From positions 434,001 to 498,000 of the forward strand of contig NZ_CP085340.1 in NCBI RefSeq assembly GCF_020618475.1: a DNA stretch of 64,000 nt. Direction: 5' to 3'. The notes under the pieces are model-generated. The model ran no database searches and was not told the DNA's origin. It saw nothing but the letters and a program-made list of their open reading frames with translations. The translations under genes were made by a program, and so were the position numbers. Shown piece after piece: positions 18,122 to 26,285 of this stretch; the first letter of the stretch is position 1, and the number at the start of each line of letters is the position of its first letter. The stretch is from Haladaptatus halobius (lineage in GTDB: Archaea > Halobacteriota > Halobacteria > Halobacteriales > Haladaptataceae).

Positions 18122-18961
18122 ATGAGTACCGTACAGTCCGAACAGTGGGGTGAGTACCGAGCAGCGGCGATTTTTAGTTTCGATCTCGACGCTGACGAAC
18201 TTTGGCGAACAAAGATAGAAGCAGACCCAGAGTACGATAAGCCACCGATCCAAACACGCGGTACGTTCGGCCCTAACGTTGCAGTACCACGGATCCTAGA
18301 GGTATTTGACCGATACGATCTCACTTGCACATTTTTTGTCCCGGGGAAAGTGGTAGAAAAATACCCTGAAACCATACAAGCAATACACGAAGCCGGTCAT
18401 GAATTGGGCCATCATGGCTACACCCACAGTAACCCGGCAACAATGAGCAAGGAAGAAGAAGAACAGGAACTCGTGAACGCCCTCAATGCATTCGATGACG
18501 TTATCGGACAAACACCCGTTGGATATCGAAGCCCTGCGGCCGATCTTAGTAATAACTCACTCGAACTGCTAGCGAAGCACGGGTTTAGCTACGAAAGCAG
18601 TCTTATTGATAACGACGTTCCCTACTTCCACGATCTAGACAACGGACAACAGTTAGTCGAAATCCCATTTGAGTGGAGTCTCGACGACTGGCCATACTTC
18701 GGATTCAATATGTACCCGCCACTACCATATCAGAGCGGAATCACGCCAACACTGCCCGTATTCGAGTCGTGGCAACGCGAGTTCGAAGGACTTCACAAGC
18801 GTGGACGATGTTTCATGTTGACCATGCATCCCCAAATAATCGGTCGCGCTGGTCGCATCGACATGCTTGAAGAACTTATTCAGCACATCTTAACTACCGG
18901 CGATACGTGGATTACATCAGGTGCAGAAATTGCGGACCACTGGCACACAACACAATCCTGA
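18122..18961 (+). CDS. Polysaccharide deacetylase-family (NodB-like) amidohydrolase
   Basis: A 279-residue NodB-homology protein. The first metal motif is FSFDLDADE near residue 21. HHGYTHSNP near 98 supplies two histidines, RSPAAD follows near 138, and a late LTMHPQIIGR is present near 237. The set resembles the PuuE/allantoinase-like group of cytoplasmic C-N hydrolases more than true chitin deacetylases. No signal peptide is seen, which supports a cytoplasmic small-molecule role, perhaps on a cyclic ureide or amide. That would fit the hydantoinase and carbamoylase nearby. ATG 18122 is chosen over GTG 18116. The specificity is inferred. Confidence 0.82.
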   Translation: MSTVQSEQWGEYRAAAIFSFDLDADELWRTKIEADPEYDKPPIQTRGTFGPNVAVPRILEVFDRYDLTCTFFVPGKVVEKYPETIQAIHEAGHELGHHGYTHSNPATMSKEEEEQELVNALNAFDDVIGQTPVGYRSPAADLSNNSLELLAKHGFSYESSLIDNDVPYFHDLDNGQQLVEIPFEWSLDDWPYFGFNMYPPLPYQSGITPTLPVFESWQREFEGLHKRGRCFMLTMHPQIIGRAGRIDMLEELIQHILTTGDTWITSGAEIADHWHTTQS

Positions 18962-19353
18962 ATCCTAAGTGACCAACCCGTAAATCCTCCCTGCCTTATC
19001 GTATTCTGCGTTCACACCTGTACTATCCTCTAACCGCGACTACCCTTCTTGGGAAACAATTTCTGTTCGGTCTCTCCGACGTACAATTCCTGTAACTACG
19101 ACTATGGATGCATGAACGTCGATCGTCTTCTCCTTGGTATTTCTATTCCATCCAGTAAAGTATATTATATTATATCTCAATAGACGAATTAAATGGACGC
19201 TCGTATTGTCAAATCGCATGTTTTGATGATGACTAGATTCAACCATTCTCCGCTTCACCGAGGATATGCACCTGTTAGAGCTACATTGATGTATGTCCAA
19301 GAACTCCACACGAAACTCGGCTATATATACGTAGGACAATGATTATAGAATTG
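18962..19353. other. Intergenic gap upstream of the aminotransferase
   Basis: This 392-bp AT-rich stretch has no supportable gene. A TATA-like TATATATA at about 19322-19329 sits roughly 28 bp before the ATG at 19354, the right spacing for a leaderless haloarchaeal transcript. Confidence 0.45.
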
Positions 19354-20742
19354 ATGTCCTTGAATACCCCTATCGATGAACTCCATTTCGATGATGCACC
19401 GAACGTTGATACCGTACCGGGACCACGATCCCGTAAGCTACTAAACAAGCAGCGGGAAATCGACAGCAGTGCCGTCTCTTACCCTGGACGTGTACCACTT
19501 GCTCTCAAGGAAGCGCGTGGTGCAACAGTGCGCGATGTTGACGGTAATACGTATCTCGATTTCTTTGCAGGAATTGGCGTCCTCAATGTTGGTCATGCAA
19601 ACCCCTATGTTCTTGAAAGCGTGCAGGAGCAGACTGAAAAGCTCGTTCACAGTATTGATTTCCCCACAGAGGTGCGGTTAGAACTCATCGAAAAACTCAA
19701 CGAAATTGCTCCAGAAGGTCTACCGGACAACAACCGTGTTATCTTCGGTGGACCAACGGGCAGCGACGCTATTGAGGCCTCAATTAAACTCGCAAAATAC
19801 AACACGGGAGGCGACGGGCTCATTGCATTCCGTGGAGCATATCACGGTACCAGCTCTGGAGCACTTAGCCTGAGTGCTGGCAAGAAATATAAACAGAAGT
19901 ATACACCTCTGTTGCCGGACGTCGTCCATGCTCGATACCCATATCCTTTCCAACAACAGTTGTCGGAGGAGACTGCGATGGAAACTGCCCTTGCTGATGT
20001 CCGTGAACTGATTGAAGATCCTTATGGTGGACTCGCTAATCCGGCTGGAATCTGGGTAGAGCCAATTCAGGGCGAGAGCGGTATCATTATTCCGCCAGAT
20101 GACTTTCTACGAGGTCTTAAGCAGATAGCAACCGAAAACGAAATACCTCTCATTGTGGATGAGATACAGACGGGCTTTGGTCGGACGGGCCAATGGTTCG
20201 CTAGTGAGTGGAGTGGGGTTACCCCAGACATCATGCCTATGGCAAAGGCGATCGGCGGAATCGGACTTCCGCTCTCGGCAACTATGTATCACGAAGATCT
20301 AGATACGTGGAAACCAGGAGGACATGTTGGGACGTACCGTGGTTACCTTCCGGCGATGCGAGCAGGCACCCGCGCAATCGAATATATCCAAGAGCATGCT
20401 TTGCTCGCACATGCTCGCGAACTCGGTGAGAGTATTCGTACTCGGCTATTAGAGGTTGCTGACAATAACCCGTTTCTTGGTGATGTTCGTGGCAAAGGCT
20501 TGTTCATCGGTGCAGAGTTTGTTAACGGCAATGGTGAACCATCTGAACGCCTAGTTAAAGACATTCAGACAGTATGCTACCAGAACGGTGTCTTAGTTTG
20601 GTCAGCAGGCCACTATGGGAACGTACTTCGGCTGATTCCACCGCTAGTTATTACTCGTGACCAGGTCGACCAAGGAATGGAGATAATCGTTGACGCGATT
20701 GAAACAGTCATCGATGAGCATCAACAGTCTGAAGGGGTGTAG
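19354..20742 (+). CDS. Class III PLP-dependent aminotransferase (4-aminobutyrate/diaminobutyrate type)
   Basis: A class III aminotransferase of about 462 residues. It has YLDFFAGIGVLNVGHANP near residue 60, GGPTGSDAIEASIKLAK near 130, AYHG near 158, and EPIQGESGIIIPP near 230. The PLP acid VDEIQTGFGRTG is near 265 and the PLP lysine in MAKAIGG near 295. It transfers an omega- or gamma-amino group (GABA, 2,4-diaminobutyrate or similar) to 2-oxoglutarate. ATG 19354 is preferred over 19339 because of the spacing to the TATA box at 19322. A remnant of an aldehyde dehydrogenase, the usual next enzyme, follows downstream but is broken. Confidence 0.87.
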   Translation: MSLNTPIDELHFDDAPNVDTVPGPRSRKLLNKQREIDSSAVSYPGRVPLALKEARGATVRDVDGNTYLDFFAGIGVLNVGHANPYVLESVQEQTEKLVHSIDFPTEVRLELIEKLNEIAPEGLPDNNRVIFGGPTGSDAIEASIKLAKYNTGGDGLIAFRGAYHGTSSGALSLSAGKKYKQKYTPLLPDVVHARYPYPFQQQLSEETAMETALADVRELIEDPYGGLANPAGIWVEPIQGESGIIIPPDDFLRGLKQIATENEIPLIVDEIQTGFGRTGQWFASEWSGVTPDIMPMAKAIGGIGLPLSATMYHEDLDTWKPGGHVGTYRGYLPAMRAGTRAIEYIQEHALLAHARELGESIRTRLLEVADNNPFLGDVRGKGLFIGAEFVNGNGEPSERLVKDIQTVCYQNGVLVWSAGHYGNVLRLIPPLVITRDQVDQGMEIIVDAIETVIDEHQQSEGV

Positions 20743-20779
20743 GCAAAATGACATCCCCGTCATAATATATCGGGCCGAA

Positions 20780-21124
20780 ATGATCCTAACTGAACAGATG
20801 GCTATCGCCACTGAGGAGACGTTCGACCCGGTGACGCCGGTTCTCCGCGTCGACGACTACAAAGCGGCCATTGAAGTCGCTAATCGTTTGCGGTACGGCC
20901 TTCAAGCTGCCATCTTCACAGATTCACTCGAACGCGCCCACGATGCTGCCAATCGTCTGAAGGCTGGAGGCGTGTTCGTCAACGAGACTAACAACTACTG
21001 GGGGCGGTTGCTTCCGTTCGGGGGATACGGCGAGAACGGTTCCGGTGGCCGGTACGGAAGCAAGTGGCACCTCGAAGCGATGGCACAAACGAAGACGGTC
21101 ATGATGAACTATAGAAATTATTGA
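20780..21124 (+). pseudogene. Aldehyde dehydrogenase, C-terminal fragment
   Basis: Roughly the last 110 residues of an NAD(P)-dependent aldehyde dehydrogenase remain. ATEETFDPVTPVLRV (normally ETFGP), YGLQAAIFTDS, GGVFVNETNN, LPFGGYGENGSGGRYG and a final alpha/beta tail are all present. The Rossmann core and catalytic cysteine are absent. It sits after the aminotransferase, where a semialdehyde dehydrogenase would be expected, and directly abuts the next broken gene. Its base composition is more GC-rich than the aminotransferase, so it may not be the original partner. Confidence 0.75.
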
Positions 21125-21125
21125 C

Positions 21126-22230
21126 ATGAAAGTGATAGCACTCGGTGGTTGCGGTGCGATGGGTCGAGCAACTTCGCACGAACTGGCGGAAAACAAAGAT
21201 GTCGAACTGACCATTGCTGATGCCGACCTTGAGGCTGCAGAGGGCGTCGCCGCAGACCTCCCCGGCAACGTCGACACGGCGGCGATCGACGTGACCGATC
21301 ACGACCGACTGGTCGAATTGCTCACCGGTGCCGACGTGGTGGCAAACGCGCTCCCCCTACGCCTTCAACATTGAGGTAATGAAAGCGTGTCTGGAAGCAG
21401 AAGCTCACTACCTCGACCTCGGTGGCTTATATCACAAAACGCAAGAGCAACTCGAGCTCGACGAGGCGTTCGACGAGGCCGGACTCACGGCCGTCCTCGG
21501 CATCGGTGCCAGTCCAGGATTGACGAACGTTGCAGCCGCGCGCGGCGCAAGTCACCTCGACCGCGTTGACGAAGTCCACATCCGAACCGGGGCAAAGGGT
21601 GGCGGTGACGGCTTCGCCTACTCGGCGAAGACGATTTTGGACGAACTCACCATGAACCCTATCGTCTTCGAAGACGGGGAGTACAAGGAACTCGAACCCC
21701 TCTCCGGCCGTGAAACCTACACGATGCCAGATCCTGTCGGTGAGGTCGAAGGGTTTCACAGTATTCACTCCGAACTGGCGACGATGCCCTACACCTTTGA
21801 AGGAGTCAAAAGCGTAGATTTCCGGGTCGCGTTCTCACCCGATCTCGTAAACATCTGTGACGTGCTCATCGGGTTGAACCTCACCAGCGAGGAAGAAGTC
21901 GAGTTCAAGGGAACCGAATTTAGCCCCCGTGAATTCCTCGACTGGCACCTCGACCGACAACCGAAACCCGGAGCAGTCGAGGAATGGAAATCGTTCCGAG
22001 TGGATGTGACCGGCGAGGAAGACGGTGAACCTGCCCGCTATCAATACACGGTCGTCGTGGAGTCCCGACTCGATGATTGGGAATTAAAGGCGACCGCAGT
22101 TTGGACGGGTGTACCCATGGGTATCGCGGCAGAACTTGTCGGCCACGGTGACGCACTCGACACTGGAGCCAAGCCACCGGAGCAACTTCTCAATCCCGAG
22201 CAGTTCCTCGACAAACTTCGAAAGGAATGA
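21126..22230 (+). pseudogene. Saccharopine dehydrogenase-like NADP-binding protein with frameshift
   Basis: Two overlapping frames form one protein of about 367 residues. The first (21126 to about 21354) gives the Rossmann start MKVIALGGCGAMGRA through ADVVANALP. The second (about 21358-22230) continues YAFNIEVMKACLEAEAHYLD and HIRTGAKGGGDG to the end. The break is at a run of five C near 21353-21358; removing one C restores a continuous frame. The family oxidises secondary amines such as saccharopine or lysine-derived imines. It may be a real pseudogene or a single-base sequence error; the flanking genes are broken too, which supports true decay. Confidence 0.75.
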
Positions 22231-22737
22231 ATTGACATTACTTGTATCGGGGGAATCGAGTGCCGTCAGCGAAGCACACCGTCGTATATCGATGATGCAC
22301 AGAAAGCGTTGATTCGAGTGGTGGACGAGTATCGTGATCCAGAGGCGGTTTGTGAGGAATTGCGGTCATGGGTTGATCGCCTTGAGCGGAGAGCAGTCGA
22401 TCCGAATGAATTGGTGATCACGAATCGTGTTTCGAAAAAGCGTGAGGAGTACACGCAATCGACGCGGAGTGTGGCGGCACTGGAGCGGGCGGCTGATTTG
22501 GGGTTGGCCCGTGCGCCTGGTCAGAGTGTTTCGTATGTGGTGGTGGACGATGCAAAGCAGTCGCGAGAGCGGGTGAAGTTAGCGAGTGAGGAGCTAAGTG
22601 AGTATGATACTGGATTTTATCGGGAGCTGTTGGTTCGTGCAGCAGCGAGTGTGTTGTCACTGCTTGAGTGGCGTGAGAAACGCATTGAGAAATTTCTCTC
22701 GAGTCTTGACGAACTTAGTTTCAAGCCGTTTCTCTAA
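22231..22737 (+). pseudogene. Family B DNA polymerase, C-terminal fragment
   Basis: The frame reads GIECRQRSTPSYIDDAQ, then VVDEYRDPEAVCEEL, ELVITNRVSKKREEYTQ, APGQSVSYVVVDD and finally KFLSSLDEL. This matches the thumb and C-terminal end of a haloarchaeal PolB-type DNA polymerase. The exonuclease domain and the polymerase active-site aspartates are missing. It joins the saccharopine dehydrogenase gene without a gap. PolB paralogues occur on haloarchaeal plasmids and integrated elements, so this may be debris of a former replicon. It cannot be functional as a polymerase. Confidence 0.75.
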
Positions 22738-22931
22738 CGATTACAACTTTAGAGAATGGATGTGTTGCACATCTGTACCTCCATAGAACCAAAAGTCACG
22801 GTATATTGAAACCCCTAATCCGCGATAGGTTTCCGCAGTCATGCTGAATAGAGGGCGCGTATCTTGCGCTCTCGACTCCAGGGAAACCGGTGACAATCAT
22901 ATCCGAGTTGTGGAGTGAGGGAGACTGCTAC

Positions 22932-23213
22932 TCAGGCATCAAGGTCCTCGACGTGCTCTAGGAACTGCATTTCATACGAGTAGATACGAGCGCTGTCCCA
23001 TCGTTTCGCAGGGATGACCTCATCCATAAACTTGCGAGCCTCCTCTTCAGAGTTCCACTTAAAGAGAACGACGACCTCGTTCTGATTCGCTGGTGATCTA
23101 AAGACACGCCCCCCCTGAGATCCGTGTTCAGCACGTCGATCCTCTAACTCCTCCACAACTGCTTTCCATTTCTTGTAGTCCCCGACCACCGCTCGTTGGA
23201 GCGAATAAACCAT
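22932..23213 (-). CDS. Small ABM/YdhR-like dimeric alpha-beta barrel protein
   Basis: A 93-residue protein beginning MVYSLQRAVVGDYKKWKAVV, with VVVLFKWNSEEEARKFMDE in the middle. The pattern of short strand, helix and strand with an aromatic-rich C-terminus resembles antibiotic-biosynthesis-monooxygenase-like small proteins. The role is unknown; such proteins often sense or convert small compounds. It stands between the broken PolB and element B and appears intact. Family placement is by fold pattern only. Confidence 0.6.
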   Translation of the reverse strand: MVYSLQRAVVGDYKKWKAVVEELEDRRAEHGSQGGRVFRSPANQNEVVVLFKWNSEEEARKFMDEVIPAKRWDSARIYSYEMQFLEHVEDLDA

Positions 23214-23404
23214 ACCCTAATGAGGTACCACACCACGATAAGGATGTCCAGCAGTTGGTGGTGTGCTGACCTCATCCTCTATATCTTGCACACTATTCCT
23301 AACAGATGACTGGTGGATAACGTTCAACCGCTGGTTCGTCAGTTCGGAATACTTCGGTTCGCTTTCAATCAAGCCGACTTCGATTGTCGCTAGTGAGAGT
23401 AGTC

Positions 23405-23591
23405 GATTATAACGTTGTAATAGAGGGGAATCGCGTTCGCGATCCCCTCTGTTTCGCAGAAATAGACGCACTCCACCGTAACCAACCCACTACTACCACC
23501 ATGTGTCACCGGCAAAGCGGTGTGAATCTCGTGTGGTGGTGCCGCCGAAATGGGGGTTCGTCGAACCCCCCGTGATTACAACGCTATAATC
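23405..23591. repeat. Element B structured segment between inverted palindromes
   Basis: The left palindrome is GATTATAACGTTGTAAT (23405-23421); the right is GATTACAACGCTATAATC (23574-23591), its inverted partner. Hairpin A (23423-23449) has the apex TCGCGTTCGCGA instead of the AA apex of element A, and its outer GAGGGG/CCCCTC arms are kept. Stem B with its inner CACCGG/GCGGTG-type hairpin (around 23487-23532) and hairpin C (GGGGGTTC/GAACCCCC, around 23543-23560) follow in the same order as in A. The right palindrome overlaps the stop codon of the coiled-coil gene. Confidence 0.75.
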
Positions 23592-24401
23592 AGCGCCCTC
23601 CCTTGGCTATGTCCGCGTTCGCTTCGTGTGCTCGCATCCACCCCGCGAGATCGGGGTGGCCGAACATGATTTCGATGTGATGCCCGCCGACTCCCATCGC
23701 GTCGTCCACCGACAGCGTGCGTGACTCTTTGTAGCTCACGCCGGGGACACGTTCGGCCATTTCCTCCATCACTCGATAGCCATCGTTCTTGTACGCACAG
23801 CAATAGTGCGTTGCGACTTCACGGTAGCCAAGGCGTGCGACCATCACGTCATTCGCCTCAGCGACCTTCTTGGCGTGCTCAAGCACATCGAGGTACTTGT
23901 CCTCGACTTGCTGGCTCTCTGCGCGTTTCTCGCGGAAGTTCACGAGTTCGGTGTTCTGTTCCGAGCGTTGGATCGTCTCGAAGAGCTGGCGGCCTGCATT
24001 TGAGGCTTCCGCGGCGAGGTTCGGCGAGTCGTCGTCAACGCTCTCTTCGGTCTCGTAATCGCGCACGAGATTGATTAATCGGGACACCGACGCTCGCACA
24101 CGGGCGTTCTTCTCTTCAGCGTCGGTGAGTTCGTCGACATCGGCTTGTATCGTTTCGGTCGTGTCTTCGAGACGACTGAGCTGCTGTCGATCCTGAGCAT
24201 GCTCTTTCGCCGCGTCTTTGCGATAGTCTTCGAGTTGATCGACTCGCTGTTCGAGTTTGTCGATTCAATCGTCTTTCTTGGCAACTTGCTGCTCAAGGTC
24301 GTCAATACGGTCGGTGAGCGTTTGGACGTGCTTGGCGAGATCGTTGATCGAGACATCGTTGTTGAGAGTACGGACGCTCCGGAAGTAGTGGTATTACTCA
24401 T
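23590..24401 (-). pseudogene. Coiled-coil protein of element B, frameshifted and with a nonsense codon
   Basis: From ATG 24401 the frame reads MSNTTTSGASVL. It must then shift frame near 24360 to give NNDVSINDLAKHVQTLTDRI and DDLEQQVAKKDD. A TGA stop falls where the 44395 copy has CGA (KDERIDELE), near 24265. After that, reading is open to 23590 with the same coiled coil and C-terminal domain as the element A protein (GYREVATHYCCAYKNDGY, VGGHHIEI). The 169-residue open part from 24099 could still be made. The start overlaps the end of the upstream frame (ATGAGTAA), exactly as in element C, so the operon layout is fossilised here. Confidence 0.7.
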
Positions 24402-24594
24402 CGGCACGCACCTCCGCTAGGGCGGCAATGTCGTCGTTGGCACTTTTGAGTCCTATCCCAAGCGCGTCCATGCGCATGTCGTGCGTCTCCTGCTCGGCTT
24501 CGAGGTCATCGACCGTCGGTAAATTATCTGCAATTCGATACCGAGGAAACGAATTCAATAATGGATCTTTACAAAGTCTCTCGTAATTGGGCAA
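24394..24594 (-). pseudogene. Remnant of the gene preceding the coiled-coil gene in element B
   Basis: A 66-residue frame ends DDIAALAEVRADE and overlaps the coiled-coil start by ATGAGTAA. The corresponding gene in element C (45350-45757) ends DDMAVKPEVSANE with the same overlap. Only the last dozen residues are clearly related; the rest diverges. I read it as a surviving 3' end of that operon gene joined to other sequence. Its function is unknown. Confidence 0.4.
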
Positions 24595-24693
24595 TTGCTT
24601 AACCCTACTTAAATACTATTAAAGTTAGAACACAATAAAAATATATTCATTATGACAGAAATTGTTAACTAACTGGAATTGCGTCCAGATACC

Positions 24694-25419
24694 ATGGGTA
24701 AGTCAACCAATCGCATATCGCGTGAATCAATCCGAACGTCACAGCTCACGCTCAAGATTTGGCATCCGAATTGTTGGACACTAGAAACGACTGCCGCTGT
24801 CGATGCTGGACTAATTGCCCACGGCGTCTACGAGTACAGTGATTGCGTGAGCGCTCTATTGACAGCGTATGCGGATCGGACAGAGCAGATCGACAACTTG
24901 GTCACCGAGATCGAAAATTCTGAATTCACTGACGTCGTAAAACGCATCAATGATTACTTTAGTCCTAATCTTCGAACGCACTCCGCTGGGAATGCGACCG
25001 AGGAGCTTCTAGTTGAGTACCAACCTCAAAACAGCATTCACGACGCATTCGTTTCTCGAGGATTCGTACCTGAAGAACAAATCCGTATGCAGAATGGATA
25101 TGAATACTGGACAGTCATCATCTCAGAATCCCGAACGACGATCCAGCGACGTCTTAACGAAATCCGTCAGGAAATGAACGCAGAGATAGCTATCGAGGGT
25201 ATGAAGTCACCAAGCACGAAGACACCGAAGTACAACTCTACAAATCGACTATCTGAACGACAACGGGAGGTATTCGAACTTGCTCAACAGCAGGGATACT
25301 ATACTTGGCCACGCGAGACTTCTGCTAGTGAACTTGCAGAACATCTCGAGATTTCGAAGACGACAATGCTGGAGCATCTGCGAAAGGCTGAAGCGAAATT
25401 ACTCGGTCCCCAGCGGTGA
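24694..25419 (+). CDS. Bat-type HTH-10 transcriptional regulator
   Basis: A 241-residue protein whose last 55 residues form an HTH_10 domain of the bacterioopsin-activator type: LSERQREVFELAQQQGYY, then SASELAEHLEISKTTMLEHL. The N-terminal 180 residues form an effector domain of the kind common in haloarchaeal Bat-like regulators, with no clear PAS or GAF motif. ATG 24694 follows an AT-rich promoter-like region (24600-24655). It may regulate the D-amino-acid island that starts downstream; the location supports this but there is no direct evidence. Its end abuts a truncated M20 gene. Confidence 0.8.
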   Translation: MGKSTNRISRESIRTSQLTLKIWHPNCWTLETTAAVDAGLIAHGVYEYSDCVSALLTAYADRTEQIDNLVTEIENSEFTDVVKRINDYFSPNLRTHSAGNATEELLVEYQPQNSIHDAFVSRGFVPEEQIRMQNGYEYWTVIISESRTTIQRRLNEIRQEMNAEIAIEGMKSPSTKTPKYNSTNRLSERQREVFELAQQQGYYTWPRETSASELAEHLEISKTTMLEHLRKAEAKLLGPQR

Positions 25420-25427
25420 TAAACTGT

Positions 25428-26120
25428 TATTTCGAACTTCACGTCGAACAAGGCCCTCAACTCGCCGAGGCAGGAATAAGCGTAGGAGTCGTCGAGGGTG
25501 TGTACGGTTTTGTCTGGATGAATGTTGCATTCATCGGAAGTGCAGATCATGCGGGGCCACCCCCAATGCATCTTCGTCATGACGCCCTCGTCGCGACGAG
25601 CGACGTGATCGAGTCAGTCCGACGTATTACTGGTACTGGCGGTAACGATCTTGTGGGAACTGTCGGCTCGGTTGATGTCTATCCCAACTCGATTAACGTC
25701 ATTCCTGAGCGAGTCGAGTTCACTGTTGACTTGCGATCTTACGATAATGATGTCGTTGACCTCGCAATCGAACCGATAAAACGTGAAATCGAACACGCTG
25801 CAGGCCGCGAGAAGGTCGAGATGGAATACGAGGAAATCATGCACGTCGATGCGGAACCGTTCGACGATAATTGTATTGCAACCGTCGAACGGGCAGCCGA
25901 AACGGTCGATGTGGACTATATGCGGATTGTCAGCGGAGCGGGTCATGACGCCAACTATCTAAATAAAATATCCCCGACAAGTATGATATTCATCCCAAGC
26001 GTCGATGGAATTAGTCATTCCGAGGATGAGTATACGGAGTGGGAAGACGTAGTTCGAGGAACAGACGTACTTCTCTATTCAGTTCTTGAGAAGGCAAACG
26101 AGGGTGAAACAGGACGATAA
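25428..26120 (+). pseudogene. M20 N-carbamoyl amino-acid hydrolase, 5'-truncated
   Basis: The frame begins inside the family motif (FELHVEQGP, residue 187 equivalent of the 7320 gene) and continues to a normal C-terminus: DHAGPPPMHLRHDA, NVIPERVEFTVDLRS, IVSGAGHDANYL and SVDGISHSEDEYTEW. The first half, with the bimetal-site HxD and EE residues, is absent. It begins right after the stop of the regulator gene, so a recombination event joined the two. It is similar to the intact hydrolase at 7320, pointing to a second lost hydantoin-type cluster. Confidence 0.8.
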
Positions 26121-26232
26121 CTGGTACGAACCCGTCGACTCGCCCGATCGACGGTTAGATTCTTGTGTTTTTCGACAGCAAAACTTCGAAGCGCTCTCAA
26201 TGAGTGACCATTTTTTCTGATTTTGTAAGCGT

Positions 26233-26252
26233 CACCCTCTCATACACGGTGG
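26233..26252. promoter_or_regulatory. Shared dyad operator/promoter motif, D-aminoacylase 1
   Basis: CACCCTCT and CGGTGG arms flank CATACA, centred about 43 bp before the ATG at 26286. It matches the dyad found before the dpp operon (35635), the 36254/36343 pair (36288), the second D-aminoacylase (37798) and dgcN (40643). Confidence 0.5.
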
Positions 26253-26285
26253 CCTGTTTTTCTCACTGGCTGAAAACGAGTATAC

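Noticed and set aside
23217..23471. 84-codon minus-strand frame between the small ABM-like gene and element B
   Set aside because: It runs through the element B palindrome and hairpin A, and its sequence has no protein features.
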